26,612 nucleotides of DNA from Candidatus Methylomirabilota bacterium (GCA_023249165.1 JAHFDE010000005.1:1-26612), one strand, 5' to 3'. Counted from the first letter of the stretch, positions 1 to 9,700 are shown. Numbers and translations: made by a program. Notes: generated from the sequence alone by a model not told the origin.

Positions 1-2
1 AG

Positions 3-281
3 ACCGAGGATGTCGAGCTGCGCCGAGCCGCCGATGACATCCTGAAGACGGCTCAGACGATTCCGGTCCATGCCCCCGAACACTACGACGGCACGAGCTT
101 CGCCGTGCCGGTCGTCGAGCCTCCGGCAAAGCTCAAGTATCTGGCGCTGTTCGCCATGGAGATGGAAGAACGGGGGTTCGAGGTCCAGCCGGACGAAGAA
201 GAGGATTGGGAGGACGAAGACGAATTCGAGGATGATGATGAAGAAGACGAAGACGACGATGACGATGACGAAGATGACTAG
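3..281 (+). CDS. C-terminal part of an unknown protein with poly-acidic tail (5' partial)
   Basis: The frame is open from the window edge to a TAG at 279-281 and gives about 92 residues of a protein whose start lies outside the window. The first part (VHAPEHYDGTSFAVPVVEPP, then a helix-like stretch ending in FAMEMEERGFEVQ) looks like ordinary folded protein. From about residue 62 to the end nearly every residue is Asp or Glu, encoded by GA-rich triplets. Such tails occur on nucleic-acid-associated and chaperone-like proteins, but I do not recognise the family and assign no function. It converges with the radical SAM gene, leaving a 19-nt gap. The other reading frame that is open here is Arg/Lys/Thr-rich, a shadow of the acidic codons. 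Confidence 0.7.
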   Translation, partial: TEDVELRRAADDILKTAQTIPVHAPEHYDGTSFAVPVVEPPAKLKYLALFAMEMEERGFEVQPDEEEDWEDEDEFEDDDEEDEDDDDDDEDD

Positions 282-300
282 CGGGCCCGGCCGACGAGCT

Positions 301-1362
301 CTACTCGAAGAGGGACGGTTGGGCGGGGGCCGGGCGGCGGAAGGCCGCCGTGGAGAGGCCTGGACCTTCCGAGCCGATACCCGCCTTGCGGCAGGCGAGG
401 GGGAAGAGGTCGGCGATCTGCTCGGCGAATATCCCTTCGCCTTTCATCCGCGATCCAAATCGCGGGTCATTGAGCCGTCCTCCGCGGATTGCCCGGATCC
501 GGTTCAGCACCTTGTCCCTGCGTTCGGGCCGATGCTTGGCGAGCCATGCTTCGAAGAGGGGAGCGACGGCGTGCGGCAGCCTGAGTAGGACGTAGCCCGC
601 AGATCGCGCGCCTGCCTTGGCCGCTGCGTTGATGATCGAGGGCAGCTCAGTGTCTGTGAGCCCCGGGATTACCGGCGCGACCAGCACCCCGGTGGGCACG
701 CCCGCCCGGGACAGGGCCTCGATCGCGGCCAGGCGACGGCTCGGATGTGAGGTCCGGGGCTCCATGGTCCGGGCCAGATCGCCGTCGAGCGTCGTCACCG
801 AAAGATACACGGCAGCCGCCTGGGTGCGGGCCAGCTCGCCGAGCAGATCGAGATCGCGCGTGACCAGATGGTTCTTCGTGATGATGACGACGGGGTTCCG
901 GAACTCGGCCAGCACCTCGAGACATCGGCGCGTCAGTTTCAGGCGTCGCTCGACCGGCTGATAGGGGTCGGTCACCCCGCTGATCGCCAGGACCTGGGGC
1001 TTCCAACGGGGCGAGGACAGCTCGCGTCGTAGCAGCTCCGGGGCATCTTCCTTTACCAGGATCTTTGTCTCGAAATCGAGGCCGGCGGAGAAACCCAGGT
1101 ACTCGTGGGTGGGACGCGCGTAGCAGTAGATGCAGCCGTGTTCGCACCCCCGATACGGGTTGACACTGGCCTCGAACCCGACGTCGGGACTGTCGTTAAA
1201 CGTGATGAGCGAGCGGGAGGGGTCCTTGAAAAACTGGGTCTCGGGAGCGGGGTCCTCCGGGTCGGTCCGATCCTGGTCGCGAGCGTACGACAGGCTCTCG
1301 AACCGATTGGGAGGATTCTGGGCGGCGCCACGGCCGCGGATTGCAGCATGATCGCTCGTCAT
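301..1362 (-). CDS. PA0069-family radical SAM protein (SplB-like)
   Basis: The 353-residue product carries the radical SAM cluster motif CEHGCIYC (C73, C77, C80), which binds the 4Fe-4S cluster that cleaves S-adenosylmethionine. The flanking NPYRGCEHGCIYCYARPTHEY, the ISGVTDPYQP and ITKNHLVTRD segments and the length match the PA0069/Rv2578c group, related to spore photoproduct lyase-like proteins. Substrate and reaction of this group are not established as far as I know. The N-terminus (about residues 1-45) is charged and probably disordered. It sits 48 nt downstream of the AsmA gene on the same strand and may be co-transcribed with it. The family call is firm; the biochemical role is open. 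Confidence 0.9.
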   Translation of the reverse strand: MTSDHAAIRGRGAAQNPPNRFESLSYARDQDRTDPEDPAPETQFFKDPSRSLITFNDSPDVGFEASVNPYRGCEHGCIYCYARPTHEYLGFSAGLDFETKILVKEDAPELLRRELSSPRWKPQVLAISGVTDPYQPVERRLKLTRRCLEVLAEFRNPVVIITKNHLVTRDLDLLGELARTQAAAVYLSVTTLDGDLARTMEPRTSHPSRRLAAIEALSRAGVPTGVLVAPVIPGLTDTELPSIINAAAKAGARSAGYVLLRLPHAVAPLFEAWLAKHRPERRDKVLNRIRAIRGGRLNDPRFGSRMKGEGIFAEQIADLFPLACRKAGIGSEGPGLSTAAFRRPAPAQPSLFE

Positions 1363-1410
1363 CGACCCACCTCGCTTGAAGGATGGAACGGATCAAGTAG
1401 CATTGCTATC

Positions 1411-3894
1411 CTATTTACGGAAGAGATCCTTCAACCCCTTCAAAAGTTCCTCCTCCGGCTTTTTCTCCGGGGGTTTGGCCGGCGGCGGCGGCGCTCCTGT
1501 TCCCGGCTGCAGCGGCTGCTCTGCCGGGGGTGATTTCGGCTTTTGTAGCCCCTTCGTGACCTCCTCGATCCCTTCCCCGATGAGGCGCTGCTGGAGCAGT
1601 CGAGAGACGTAGGCCAGGTCCGGTTGCGGCGTGACCCGGGGCAGGGTGCCGGTCAGGGTTACTGGAATCTCGAGGCGGCCCTCCTTGTTAGCTAGGTATC
1701 TGAGTCCCTTGACATCCGCTATGAGATCCGTCGAGAGTTCGCGCGAGAGGAGAACGACCGTCCGCATATCCAGGCTTTGATCCAGCCCCACCCAGCCTTG
1801 GCCCCGGGCGACCCAGTCGGTCGCGGCAACGAGGAGATTGTCGAGCTGAAGCTTCCCATCCCGGAGCGCGAGGGAGCCCTTCAGTTGACCGAACTCGGTA
1901 TTCCGGGTCGCAAAGAACACGGGGTACTTGCTTTGCACCCGCGGTGAGATCAGCATGGAGAGACCCGGGACGCGCGTCAGTCCCGCCAACGCGCTCTCGG
2001 CCACATTGACGTCGAGCAGGGCGCCCCGCATGATCTCGGCCTGCCCCTGGCCCGAGAGGGACCGCTGGATCTCTTCCCAGCGGTTGCCGGATCCGGCGAG
2101 GTTCAAATCGAGGTTGATGCCACCACGGAGGTGACGGGGAGCGGCGGGTACTGCCCAGCGGAGCAGCTCGGCGAGATCGCAGTCGCGCACCTGGGTCGTC
2201 GCGGTGAACCGGGGCGTGCTCTCGCGCATGTCGTACTGTCCCCGGCCTTGTAGCGAGCCGTTCAGGGCTTTGAGCGCGAAGCTGTCAATGGTGACCACCT
2301 GACCGGCCATGGAGAAGGCTGCCTGGAGGTCGGTGTAGTTCACGTCAGTGATCGTTCCCCGGGCGGAGGCAATTCTTCCCCGAGACGAGAACACTCCCTT
2401 TTCCATCCCGGCCCGCCCCTCACCGGTCACCTGGCGCAGGACTTCCGGAGTCTTGCTGGCGCCTCGACCTTCTCGAAGATCGGCAAGCCAGAGTTCAGGG
2501 GCAGCAAGGCGGTAGGTGAGGGAGACCGGGACCAATCGTTCGGCCTGGGCGGCAAGTCGCATCTGGGACTTTCCGATGTTGAGCGGGGTCTCTCCGAGCA
2601 CCGCCCCCTGGCCGGTGAAGTTGACGGTGGCGCTCTTGGCTGTGAGCGGCTGAGGAACCTGTGGCAGCGTGGCACGAAGTTCGGTCAGCGTCAGTGACCC
2701 GCTAATATCCGGGAGCCGGTCGGTGGCCATCGGGCCCTGGATCCTGGTGTGCACCTCGAAGCTCCCGGCGAGGTTCTGCCCCCGAAGGACCGGCAGGATC
2801 TTCTCCCAACCGGCGAGGCTTGAGCGGTTCGAGTCTAGCGCAAGGTGCACTCCAGGCATCGCACCCCGTGACACAGCTCCGGTGCCTGTGAGCTCCAGGG
2901 TGTGGAGTTCGACCTTGGCCTTCTTCAGGGCGATCTCGTTCTTCGTCACCCGGGCGTCCCAGGAAAGAAGCAGGGGCACTCCCTGAGGTTTTCGGAAGTG
3001 CTCCCCAAAGCTCATGGCGGCGGCAGTGGCCTCTCCCTTGCCTGTGAGGGCCATGTCTTCCAGGGTCCCGTCCACATGGGCGGTGAGTGAGAGGGGCCCG
3101 TCACCTTTGAGTTCGGCAGGGAGAGACTCAGCAAGTACCGGCAGGCGCCTCAGGTCGGCCAGCGTCACTGGCCCCACGTTGACATCGCCGCTGAGACGGA
3201 GGTCTTTGGGGTCGTCCAACGCAGCCGTCGGGGGCAGCGGGCCTATCGTTCCTTGGATGGTGAGGTTCCGGCGGTCACTGTTGACGGCTGCGGCCAGCGT
3301 CATCGAGACCGGTCGGTCAAAGCCAAAGTCCCTGACCTTGAGATCGACCTGGCTCGCGCGAAGCTCCACACCCGCCTTGCGGTCGACGTAGTAGAGCTCG
3401 CCACCGTCCACGTCCACCAGCGAGACAAGGAGCGGGAGGGCTTTGGTTGCTGTGGATGAGGGCGGGCCCCCCTCCGTTTTCTTTTGTAGTTCCGCTCGGC
3501 CAGGTCCCCCGATACTGGCAAAGTTGAACACCCCCCCTGTGTCGCGGATCGCCCTCACGACCGGCTTATGCAGGATCAGCCGTTTGACCCGCAGCTCTTT
3601 TCTGAGGAGGGGGAGGAACTCCACGTTCACTTGAAGATCGGCCGCGCGCAGGAAGTCCTGCGTCGAGAAGGCCTGGTCGTCTGCGAGGGTGAGGTTCTTT
3701 AGGCGAACGCCGATCCCCCCCCACAAGGTGACGCCAATGTCTTCCACCGCGACCTTGCGCCCAAGAGCCTGTTCGGCTTGCGCGAGAATGTAGTCCTTGT
3801 TGCGTTTGACCAGTTTATCCAGGTTGACCAGCGCGAAGACGACAACTGCCGCCAGGATGAGGAGAATGACCGCCGCGATCGTCAGCTTCCGCAT
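1411..3894 (-). CDS. AsmA family protein
   Basis: The 827-residue protein starts with a single membrane anchor (about residues 5-27), followed by an AsmA-type N-terminal region in which NKDYILAQAEQALGRKVAVEDI is diagnostic. A long beta-rich repeat region follows, then an AsmA-C-like part (GQGQAEIMRGALLDVNVAES near residue 600). The end is low-complexity and Pro/Lys-rich (about 785-827). AsmA-like proteins are inner-membrane proteins reaching into the periplasm, implicated in lipid transfer and outer-membrane homeostasis, which points to a diderm host. ATG at 3894 follows GAGGA at 9-nt spacing. A TTGACA box lies at 3963-3968 on the same strand with a poor -10. The family call is from sequence; the lipid-transport role is family knowledge. 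Confidence 0.88.
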   Translation of the reverse strand: MRKLTIAAVILLILAAVVVFALVNLDKLVKRNKDYILAQAEQALGRKVAVEDIGVTLWGGIGVRLKNLTLADDQAFSTQDFLRAADLQVNVEFLPLLRKELRVKRLILHKPVVRAIRDTGGVFNFASIGGPGRAELQKKTEGGPPSSTATKALPLLVSLVDVDGGELYYVDRKAGVELRASQVDLKVRDFGFDRPVSMTLAAAVNSDRRNLTIQGTIGPLPPTAALDDPKDLRLSGDVNVGPVTLADLRRLPVLAESLPAELKGDGPLSLTAHVDGTLEDMALTGKGEATAAAMSFGEHFRKPQGVPLLLSWDARVTKNEIALKKAKVELHTLELTGTGAVSRGAMPGVHLALDSNRSSLAGWEKILPVLRGQNLAGSFEVHTRIQGPMATDRLPDISGSLTLTELRATLPQVPQPLTAKSATVNFTGQGAVLGETPLNIGKSQMRLAAQAERLVPVSLTYRLAAPELWLADLREGRGASKTPEVLRQVTGEGRAGMEKGVFSSRGRIASARGTITDVNYTDLQAAFSMAGQVVTIDSFALKALNGSLQGRGQYDMRESTPRFTATTQVRDCDLAELLRWAVPAAPRHLRGGINLDLNLAGSGNRWEEIQRSLSGQGQAEIMRGALLDVNVAESALAGLTRVPGLSMLISPRVQSKYPVFFATRNTEFGQLKGSLALRDGKLQLDNLLVAATDWVARGQGWVGLDQSLDMRTVVLLSRELSTDLIADVKGLRYLANKEGRLEIPVTLTGTLPRVTPQPDLAYVSRLLQQRLIGEGIEEVTKGLQKPKSPPAEQPLQPGTGAPPPPAKPPEKKPEEELLKGLKDLFRK

Positions 3895-3939
3895 GATGGT
3901 GAGTCCTCAGGGGAAAGAGAATTTCTCCCTCCTGAGCTA

Positions 3940-3968
3940 AGGAAACCGGAATCTGGGGTGAATGTCAA
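3940..3968 (-). promoter_or_regulatory. Possible sigma70 promoter for the AsmA gene
   Basis: On the minus strand a perfect TTGACA (3968-3963) is followed by a 17-nt spacer and TTTCCT (3945-3940), which matches only half of the -10 consensus. It lies about 46 nt upstream of the AsmA start. The weak -10 makes this tentative. The rest of 3895-4147 shows no gene or structure I can support. Confidence 0.3.
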
Positions 3969-4147
3969 CCAAAGATGTCTGTTCATCCGAGCGGGTGGTC
4001 CAATCAGGGGAGGCAAGTGGTTGGGGAAACAGCTGGGATTCGAGGAAAGCTACGGTGTAAGGGGCGGACCAGTAGGTGGTCAGCGGGGGATGTCGTTGGA
4101 GGGTGTGTAGCCCACCGGGCATCCAAGAAGGGTGTCAAGGGATCTGG

Positions 4148-4369
4148 TCACACGTGGATGGCGCGAAAGATTCCTTCGCCCCTTCTCCAGGTGTTCCAGG
4201 CGTGACGGCTCGGATAGATCCTGGGCTTCGGTTCAAAGGCACCGGTCCCGTCCAGCTTCGAGAGGACCATGTCGTGGTGATCAGGACAGACCTCACAGAA
4301 GCCGTACAGAGCAGCGTGGTCCTCCTCCGTGACAAACATCCGGTGACCGTCCTTCTGCTGATGCTCCAC
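4148..4369 (-). CDS. Small unknown protein with Cys/His motif
   Basis: I do not recognise this 73-residue protein, but it reads like a real one: a balanced composition with aromatic residues and a compact motif FCEVCPDHHD that could bind metal. The GTG start at 4369 is preceded by GGAGAGGGG at good spacing. An ATG at 4405 in the same frame (85 residues) has no ribosome binding site, and an ATG at 4339 would give 63 residues. A TTGACA promoter lies upstream on the same strand (4439-4468). Overlapping frames are open here too, so the call is moderate. Confidence 0.5.
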   Translation of the reverse strand: MEHQQKDGHRMFVTEEDHAALYGFCEVCPDHHDMVLSKLDGTGAFEPKPRIYPSRHAWNTWRRGEGIFRAIHV

Positions 4370-4438
4370 AATCCCCTCTCCGGCAAGTGCCCCAGGCCAA
4401 GCCATTTGGGCATAATGGTTCGGAGCGCCAACGCTGCG

Positions 4439-4468
4439 CTTTTAGCGAAAGAGTCACATCCCTGTCAA
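4439..4468 (-). promoter_or_regulatory. Putative sigma70 promoter for the small Cys/His gene
   Basis: On the minus strand TTGACA (4468-4463) is a perfect -35, followed by an 18-nt spacer and TAAAAG (4444-4439, 4 of 6 consensus bases). The expected transcription start is near 4432, which fits either the ATG at 4405 or the GTG at 4369. Confidence 0.45.
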
Positions 4469-4617
4469 GCGTTTTCGAATTCTTTTCCTCATTTCCCTTG
4501 CTTTTTGGGCATTTACCCCGTTCTCCCCTTGCAAGAGCAGGACCAGATCCTCCTGGGCCATGCCAGTCCGGTGAGAGTTCTTGCGTCATGAGGTCCGGAG
4601 GGGTAAAGTAGCAGAGT

Positions 4618-5484
4618 ATGGAGCAGAAGATACTAACCGTTCACGATCATCGACGGGAGCTTGACGAAAACCGGTACGTCTATGCCGTCCTCAGCCGGCG
4701 TTCGGGAGGGGTGTCGATCGGCATCAATCTGAATCCCGATAAGGTCTGCAATTTCGACTGCATCTATTGCCAGGTGGATCGGACCACCCCCGGGCGGTAT
4801 CGGAGGGTTGACCTCAGGGTCCTCGAACAGGAACTCAGGGACATCCTGGGCAAGGCCAGATCGGGCGGCCTCCTCGAGCATCCACCCTTCTCCGCCATCC
4901 CCGCCCCGCTCCGCCAGGTGAAGGATATCGCCTTCAGCGGGGATGGTGAGCCGACGACCTATCCGCGCTTCAAAGAGGTGGTGGAGCTGGCCATCCGGGC
5001 GAAAGACGAGGCTGGCCTCGGCCACCTGAAAATCGTGATCATTACCAACGCAACGATGTTTCACCGGCCAAGGGTCCGGGAGACTCTCGCTGTATTGGAT
5101 CAGCACAATGGAGAGATCTGGGCAAAGCTCGACGCGGGGACCGAGGAGTACTATCACCTGGTGGATGTCACCACGATCCCTTTCCAGCGAGTCCTGGATA
5201 ATATCCTTGAGGCCGCCCGTCTTCGGCCGATTGTGATTCAGAGCCTTTTCATGAAGGTGCATGGTGTCCCACCGGACGGGCAGGAAATCAGGGCGTACTG
5301 CAATCGCCTTCGCGAGATCGTAGTGAAAGGGGGAAGGATCAACCTGGTCCAGGTCTATACCGTGGCTCGCCGCCCCGCCCAAGACTACGTCACCCCCCTC
5401 TCCAATGCCGAGGTGGACGCCATTGCGGAGGCGGTCCGCCAGATTCCTCTGCCCGTCGCCCCCTTTTACAGTGGCCAGGAGTGA
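4618..5484 (+). CDS. Radical SAM protein (COG0731-like)
   Basis: The 288-residue protein has the cluster motif CNFDCIYC (C44, C48, C51) in the context GVSIGINLNPDKVCNFDCIYCQVDR. A SAM-binding GDGEPTTYP segment follows at about residue 109, and the strands IVIITNATM and EIWAKLDAG are typical of a radical SAM partial TIM barrel. It resembles the stand-alone COG0731 group, which includes relatives of the wyosine synthesis enzyme, but wyosine is not a bacterial tRNA base, so the substrate here is unknown. ATG at 4618 follows GGAGGGG at a rather long spacing (about 13 nt). The large open frame on the opposite strand is a codon-bias shadow. Confidence 0.88.
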   Translation: MEQKILTVHDHRRELDENRYVYAVLSRRSGGVSIGINLNPDKVCNFDCIYCQVDRTTPGRYRRVDLRVLEQELRDILGKARSGGLLEHPPFSAIPAPLRQVKDIAFSGDGEPTTYPRFKEVVELAIRAKDEAGLGHLKIVIITNATMFHRPRVRETLAVLDQHNGEIWAKLDAGTEEYYHLVDVTTIPFQRVLDNILEAARLRPIVIQSLFMKVHGVPPDGQEIRAYCNRLREIVVKGGRINLVQVYTVARRPAQDYVTPLSNAEVDAIAEAVRQIPLPVAPFYSGQE

Positions 5485-5486
5485 CG

Positions 5487-5542
5487 TCAGACTGGAGACC
5501 ACAGACCGGAGATATCAGACTTCAGACCGCAGACCTCAGACC
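5487..5542 (+). repeat. Intergenic array of degenerate CAGACC-like words
   Basis: The word CAGAC(C/T) recurs every 7-17 nt between the radical SAM stop and the NmrA-like gene, with variants such as CAGACCGGAGA and CAGACCTCAGA. It does not read as protein. It is one of several intergenic word arrays in this window. Confidence 0.6.
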
Positions 5543-5580
5543 CTATCGGGTTCGTAGAATTTGTCGAGCCTTTCGGCTTG

Positions 5581-5622
5581 AAACCCAACAAACCCAACAA
5601 ACCCAACAAACCCAACAAACCC
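5581..5622 (+). repeat. Tandem 9-bp repeat (AAACCCAAC)
   Basis: Four exact head-to-tail copies of AAACCCAAC plus a partial fifth. An open frame starting at 5578 would translate this as Lys-Pro-Asn repeats in front of the NmrA-like protein. I regard the array as non-coding, because the Rossmann fold starts only at 5722. Confidence 0.8.
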
Positions 5623-5668
5623 GAAGAGGGACCGGAGACCGGGGAGCCGATAGCTCATGGATCACTGC

Positions 5669-5715
5669 CTAACACCGAACACCCGACACCGAATACCAGA
5701 CACCCGACACTCAGG
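5669..5715 (+). repeat. Intergenic array of degenerate ACACCGA/ACACCCG words
   Basis: Words of 7-9 nt such as ACACCGA and ACACCCG follow each other with small changes directly upstream of the start codon at 5722. It has the same style as the other intergenic arrays here but a different word. Confidence 0.6.
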
Positions 5716-5721
5716 TACGAT

Positions 5722-6624
5722 ATGATCCTGGTGGCGGGAGCGACCGGGCGCGTGGGAAGCCTGGTTGTTGGACTCCTGCGGCAGCAGGGGAGAGCGGTGC
5801 GGGCCCTGTGCAGGAGTGGGGTCAAGGCCAAGCCGCTCCGCGAGGCTGGGGTCGAGATCACGTTGGGCGACCTCACGGATCGTCGGGCCTTGGTCGCAGC
5901 CTGTGAGGGAGTCCGCACCATCTTCAGTGCAGTCACCTCGTTGAACCCCAGGGCGTTGGACCAGTCATATTGCCCCGAAACCGTTGAAGAGCAGGGACAC
6001 CGCGATCTCCTGGAGGCCGCTCGAGACGCCGGCGTTGACCAGATCATCTACCTGTCCGCGATCGGGGTGGACCATCTGGCGGCTCCCAGGCAGTTTCGAG
6101 TGAAACGTCGGGTGGAGGAGGTCGTGCGGTCATGCGGGATCCCGTATACCATCTTACGCCCGTCTGGCTTCATGGAGAACCTGTTGACTGTGCTGCCGCC
6201 CATCCGGCGCTTTGGCGTCGCACCGCTGCCGGGCAAGGGGACGACACCTATTACCTATATCGCGGTCGAGGATGTAGCGCGTGTCGCCGTCCTAGCCATT
6301 GGACACCCGGAGGCGAAGGGAGCTACCATCGAGTTCGGCGGCCCCGAAGATCTGAGTAACCGCCAGTGCGTGCAGATAGTCGCCAGGGTTTTGGGCAGGT
6401 CCGCACGGGTTTGTCCTATTCCCTTCCCGGCACTTCATCTGGCCGCGGCTGTGGCTCGCCCATGGTCGCCGGCCCTCCGGGAATTCTTTGCGATTCTACA
6501 CTTTGTGGACCGATACGGTCTGCGTGCGCCCCGCCGTCCTCCATTTCCCGATAAGCTGTGGGCCCCGACCTCCTTTGAGGCCTTTGTCCGGCGCCAGACC
6601 GGCCGCGTAGGCGTTGACCCTTAA
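5722..6624 (+). CDS. NmrA-like NAD(P)-binding (atypical SDR) family protein
   Basis: The 300-residue protein opens with MILVAGATGRVGSLV, the dinucleotide-binding Rossmann motif GxxGxxG at residues 6-12. GDLTD, the strand IIYLSAIGVD and TILRPSGFMEN follow, all typical of the atypical SDR/NmrA group (also the NDUFA9-like branch). These proteins bind NAD(P)H and act as oxidoreductases or redox sensors; the substrate cannot be read. I place the start at ATG 5722, since the fold begins there. A longer frame reaches back to 5578 but would add a 48-residue translation of intergenic repeats. It lies upstream of lhr, separated by a hairpin array. Confidence 0.85.
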   Translation: MILVAGATGRVGSLVVGLLRQQGRAVRALCRSGVKAKPLREAGVEITLGDLTDRRALVAACEGVRTIFSAVTSLNPRALDQSYCPETVEEQGHRDLLEAARDAGVDQIIYLSAIGVDHLAAPRQFRVKRRVEEVVRSCGIPYTILRPSGFMENLLTVLPPIRRFGVAPLPGKGTTPITYIAVEDVARVAVLAIGHPEAKGATIEFGGPEDLSNRQCVQIVARVLGRSARVCPIPFPALHLAAAVARPWSPALREFFAILHFVDRYGLRAPRRPPFPDKLWAPTSFEAFVRRQTGRVGVDP

Positions 6625-6634
6625 GAGCAGCGAT

Positions 6635-6691
6635 GAGGACTGAGGTGCGAGGACTGAGGTTTCAGGACTGAGTTTTCGACCCTCAGTCCTC
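6635..6691 (+). repeat. Intergenic GAGGACTGAG word array with hairpin
   Basis: GAGGACTGAG occurs at 6635-6644 and 6649-6658, and CAGGACTGAG at 6663-6672. The reverse complement CTCAGTCCTC follows at 6682-6691. The third copy and the inverted copy form a 9-bp perfect stem (6664-6672 with 6682-6690) with a 9-nt loop. It lies between the NmrA-like gene and lhr and could attenuate or terminate transcription, though no T-run follows. Confidence 0.7.
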
Positions 6692-6733
6692 AGCACTCGT
6701 ACCTGGCGGTAGCACCCGTGGTAGGATGCGGAT

Positions 6734-9700
6734 ATGGATTGGGAAGCTGAAAAGGTGCTGGCTGCGTTTCACCCGGCGGTCCGGGACTGGTTCGCCAGTC
6801 GATTCCAGGCGCCGACAGAGCCCCAGATGCGCGGCTGGCCAGCCATCGGGGAAGGGTCGAACACCCTCATCACCGCACCGACCGGCTCGGGCAAGACGCT
6901 CGCCGCCTTCCTCTGGTGTATCGATTACCTGGTCCAGTTGGGTGTCCAGGGCCGCCTCGCCGATGAGGTGTATGTCCTCTACATCTCCCCCCTCAAGGCC
7001 CTGACGAATGACATCCAGCGGAACCTCGTCGAGCCCCTGAATGGTATCCGCGACCTGGCCCGGCAGGCGGGGATCGAACTCCCTGAGTTACGGTCGGCGG
7101 TCCGCACTGGAGACACGGCACCCTCGGAACGCGCCTCGATGCGCCGACGGCCTCCGCACATCCTCATTACCACCCCCGAGTCACTCTTCATCCTCCTCAC
7201 CTCAGAGCAATTCCGCGCCGCGCTCACGTCCGTCAGGTACGTGATCGTCGACGAGATCCATGCCGTGGCGGAGGACAAGCGGGGGGTTCATCTGTCTCTC
7301 AGTCTGGAGCGGCTCAGCCATCTGGCTAGTCAGGAGCCGGTCCGGATCGGCCTCTCTGCCACCGTGCGTCCGATCGAGACGATGGCTCACTTTTTGGTGG
7401 GGTGCGAGTGGCGCGATGGATCCCTCGTGCCCCGCCTCTGCCGCGTCGTGGCCAGCGACAAGCTCCGGGAGATGGATCTCGAGGTCATCGCGCCGCTGCC
7501 AGAGCTTGGGGCTGTCGCCCCTCGACCGGAGCTCGGCGCGGTGGCCACCAACGCCGTCTGGGAAGCCACCTATAACAGGCTGGCCGATCTCATCCGGACC
7601 CATCAGAGCGCCCTGATCTTCTGTAATAGCCGGCGTCTCACGGAGCGGGTCGCCGTCCGCCTCTCCGAGCGCCTGGGGGAGGATCAGGTGGCCGCCCACC
7701 ACGGGAGCCTTTCGCGACGGCAGCGCCTCCAGACCGAGGCCAGGCTGAAGGCGGGTGAGATCAAGGTCGTGGTTGCCACGGGCTCGCTCGAGCTGGGCAT
7801 CGACGTCGGCAGCATCGATCTCGTCTGCCAGATCGAGTCGCCGAGATCGATTGCCGTTGCCGTCCAGCGGATCGGTCGCTCCGGACATCACCTAGGCCAG
7901 ACGCCCAAGGGGCGCTTCGTGGCATTGACCCAGGATGACCTCCTGGAGTGTGGGGCCATCGTCCGGGCGATTCGAGCAGGAAGGCTGGATGCCATCGAGA
8001 TCCCGAGAAACTGTCTCGACGTGCTGGCCCAACAGGTCGTCGCGGCCGCGGCGTGCGAGGAGTGGGCCGAGGAGGATCTCTACCGCCTGTGTCGTCAGTC
8101 ATTCTGCTACCGGGATCTCTCGGGGGATGACTTTCAGGCCGTCCTGATGATGATGAGTGAGCGACTGCCCACAGAGCCTCGCGGCGTCTACCCGAAACTC
8201 TCGTGGGATCGCGTGCAGAGTCGCGTCAAGGGCCGACGAGGCGCCCGACTGGCAGCGATCACCTCCGGGGGCACCATCCCCGACACCACCAACTACGATG
8301 TCACCCTGGAACCGGCAGGGCTGAAGATCGGCGAGGTCGAAGAGGATTTTGCTCAGGAGAGCATGGCGGGCGATATCTTCACCCTCGGCAACGCCTCGTG
8401 GCGGATCTCGAAGATCGAGCGGGGACGGATGGTGGTGCAGGATGCGCATGGGCTGCCACCCTCGATTCCGTTCTGGCACGGAGAGGTCCCCGGACGGACC
8501 TTCGATCTCGGTCTCGAGGTCGCAAGGCTGCGGCGCGACCTTGCAGAGCGTCTTGGAGATCCGGCGGTGGCGCGAAGCTGGTTGGCCGAGGTGGGAAAGC
8601 TCGACGAAGCGGCGGCTGAAACAGCAGTCGTCTACCTGGCGCGACAGCAGACCGCAGTCGGGCTGCTCCCGACAGACCGAATTCTCTTGGCCGAGCGATT
8701 CTTCGATAACCTGGGGGGGACCCAGGTCGTGCTTCATGCCCCCTTCGGGATGCGGGTAAACCGGGCCTGGGGATTGGCCCTAGGCAAGAGACTCTGCCGT
8801 AACTTCAACTTCGAAATCCAGTCGGCGGCCACCGACGATGCGATTCTCCTGAGCTTCGGCCCGCGGCACAGCTTTCCCCTCGAGACCGTCTTCCACTTCC
8901 TGAACCCTGAGACCGTAGAGGAGGTGCTGGTCCAGGCGGTCCTGACCGCTCCGCTTTTCGAGGCGCGGTTCCGCCAGGCGGCCGTCCGCGCCCTGCTCAT
9001 CCTCCGGCATGCGCAGGGACGGCGGGTTCCTGCGTACCTGCAGCGCCTGCGAGCCACGGATCTCTTGGCGGCTTGTTTTCCGGAGCAGCAGGCGTGTTTC
9101 GAGAACCGGGAGCCGGATATCGCCCTTCCGGACTACCCCCTGGTCCAGGAGACGATCCGAGAGTGCTTGTGGGACACGCTGGACCTCGACCGATTGAAGG
9201 CGACCCTGGAAGGACTCAGGCACGGGTCGATTACCGCAGTGGCGAAGGATGTCCCGGTCCCGTCCCCCTTTGCCCACAAGATCCTGGCCGCCTGGGACTA
9301 CGCCTTCATCGATGACGCTCCCCGGGAAGAGCGGCGGAGCCGGACGGTGCATACGCATCGAGGGGTCCTGGGCGAGATCTTGCGCACCGAATCTTTCGAC
9401 GGCTTCCTCGATAAAGAGGTGGTGGAGCAGGTGGCTCAGGAGGTGGGCCGCATCGCCCCGGCCCATGCCCTCCGGGACGCCGATGAGCTGGTGGACTTCT
9501 TGAAGGATGCGGGACCTCTGTCGGCGGCCGAGATCGGCAGGCGGCTCGCGGCGGAGCCGGGCGTGATGCTCGAAACCCTCCGTCGGGAGATGAGGGCGGT
9601 TCAGGCCATTGTGTCGGAGGGGACGCCTCCGGTCTGGATCGCAACCGAGACGATCCCCCTCTGTCAGGTGGCCTATTCCGATCTGCAGATCTTGGACCTG

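Noticed and set aside
4633..5502. 289-residue open frame on the minus strand
   Set aside because: It is exactly antisense to the radical SAM gene; composition is that of a codon-bias shadow.
5581..5622. Possible CRISPR array
   Set aside because: The 9-bp units are directly head to tail with no spacers; a simple tandem repeat.
5578..5721. N-terminal Lys-Pro-Asn repeat region for the NmrA-like protein
   Set aside because: It translates intergenic tandem repeats; the Rossmann fold begins at ATG 5722.
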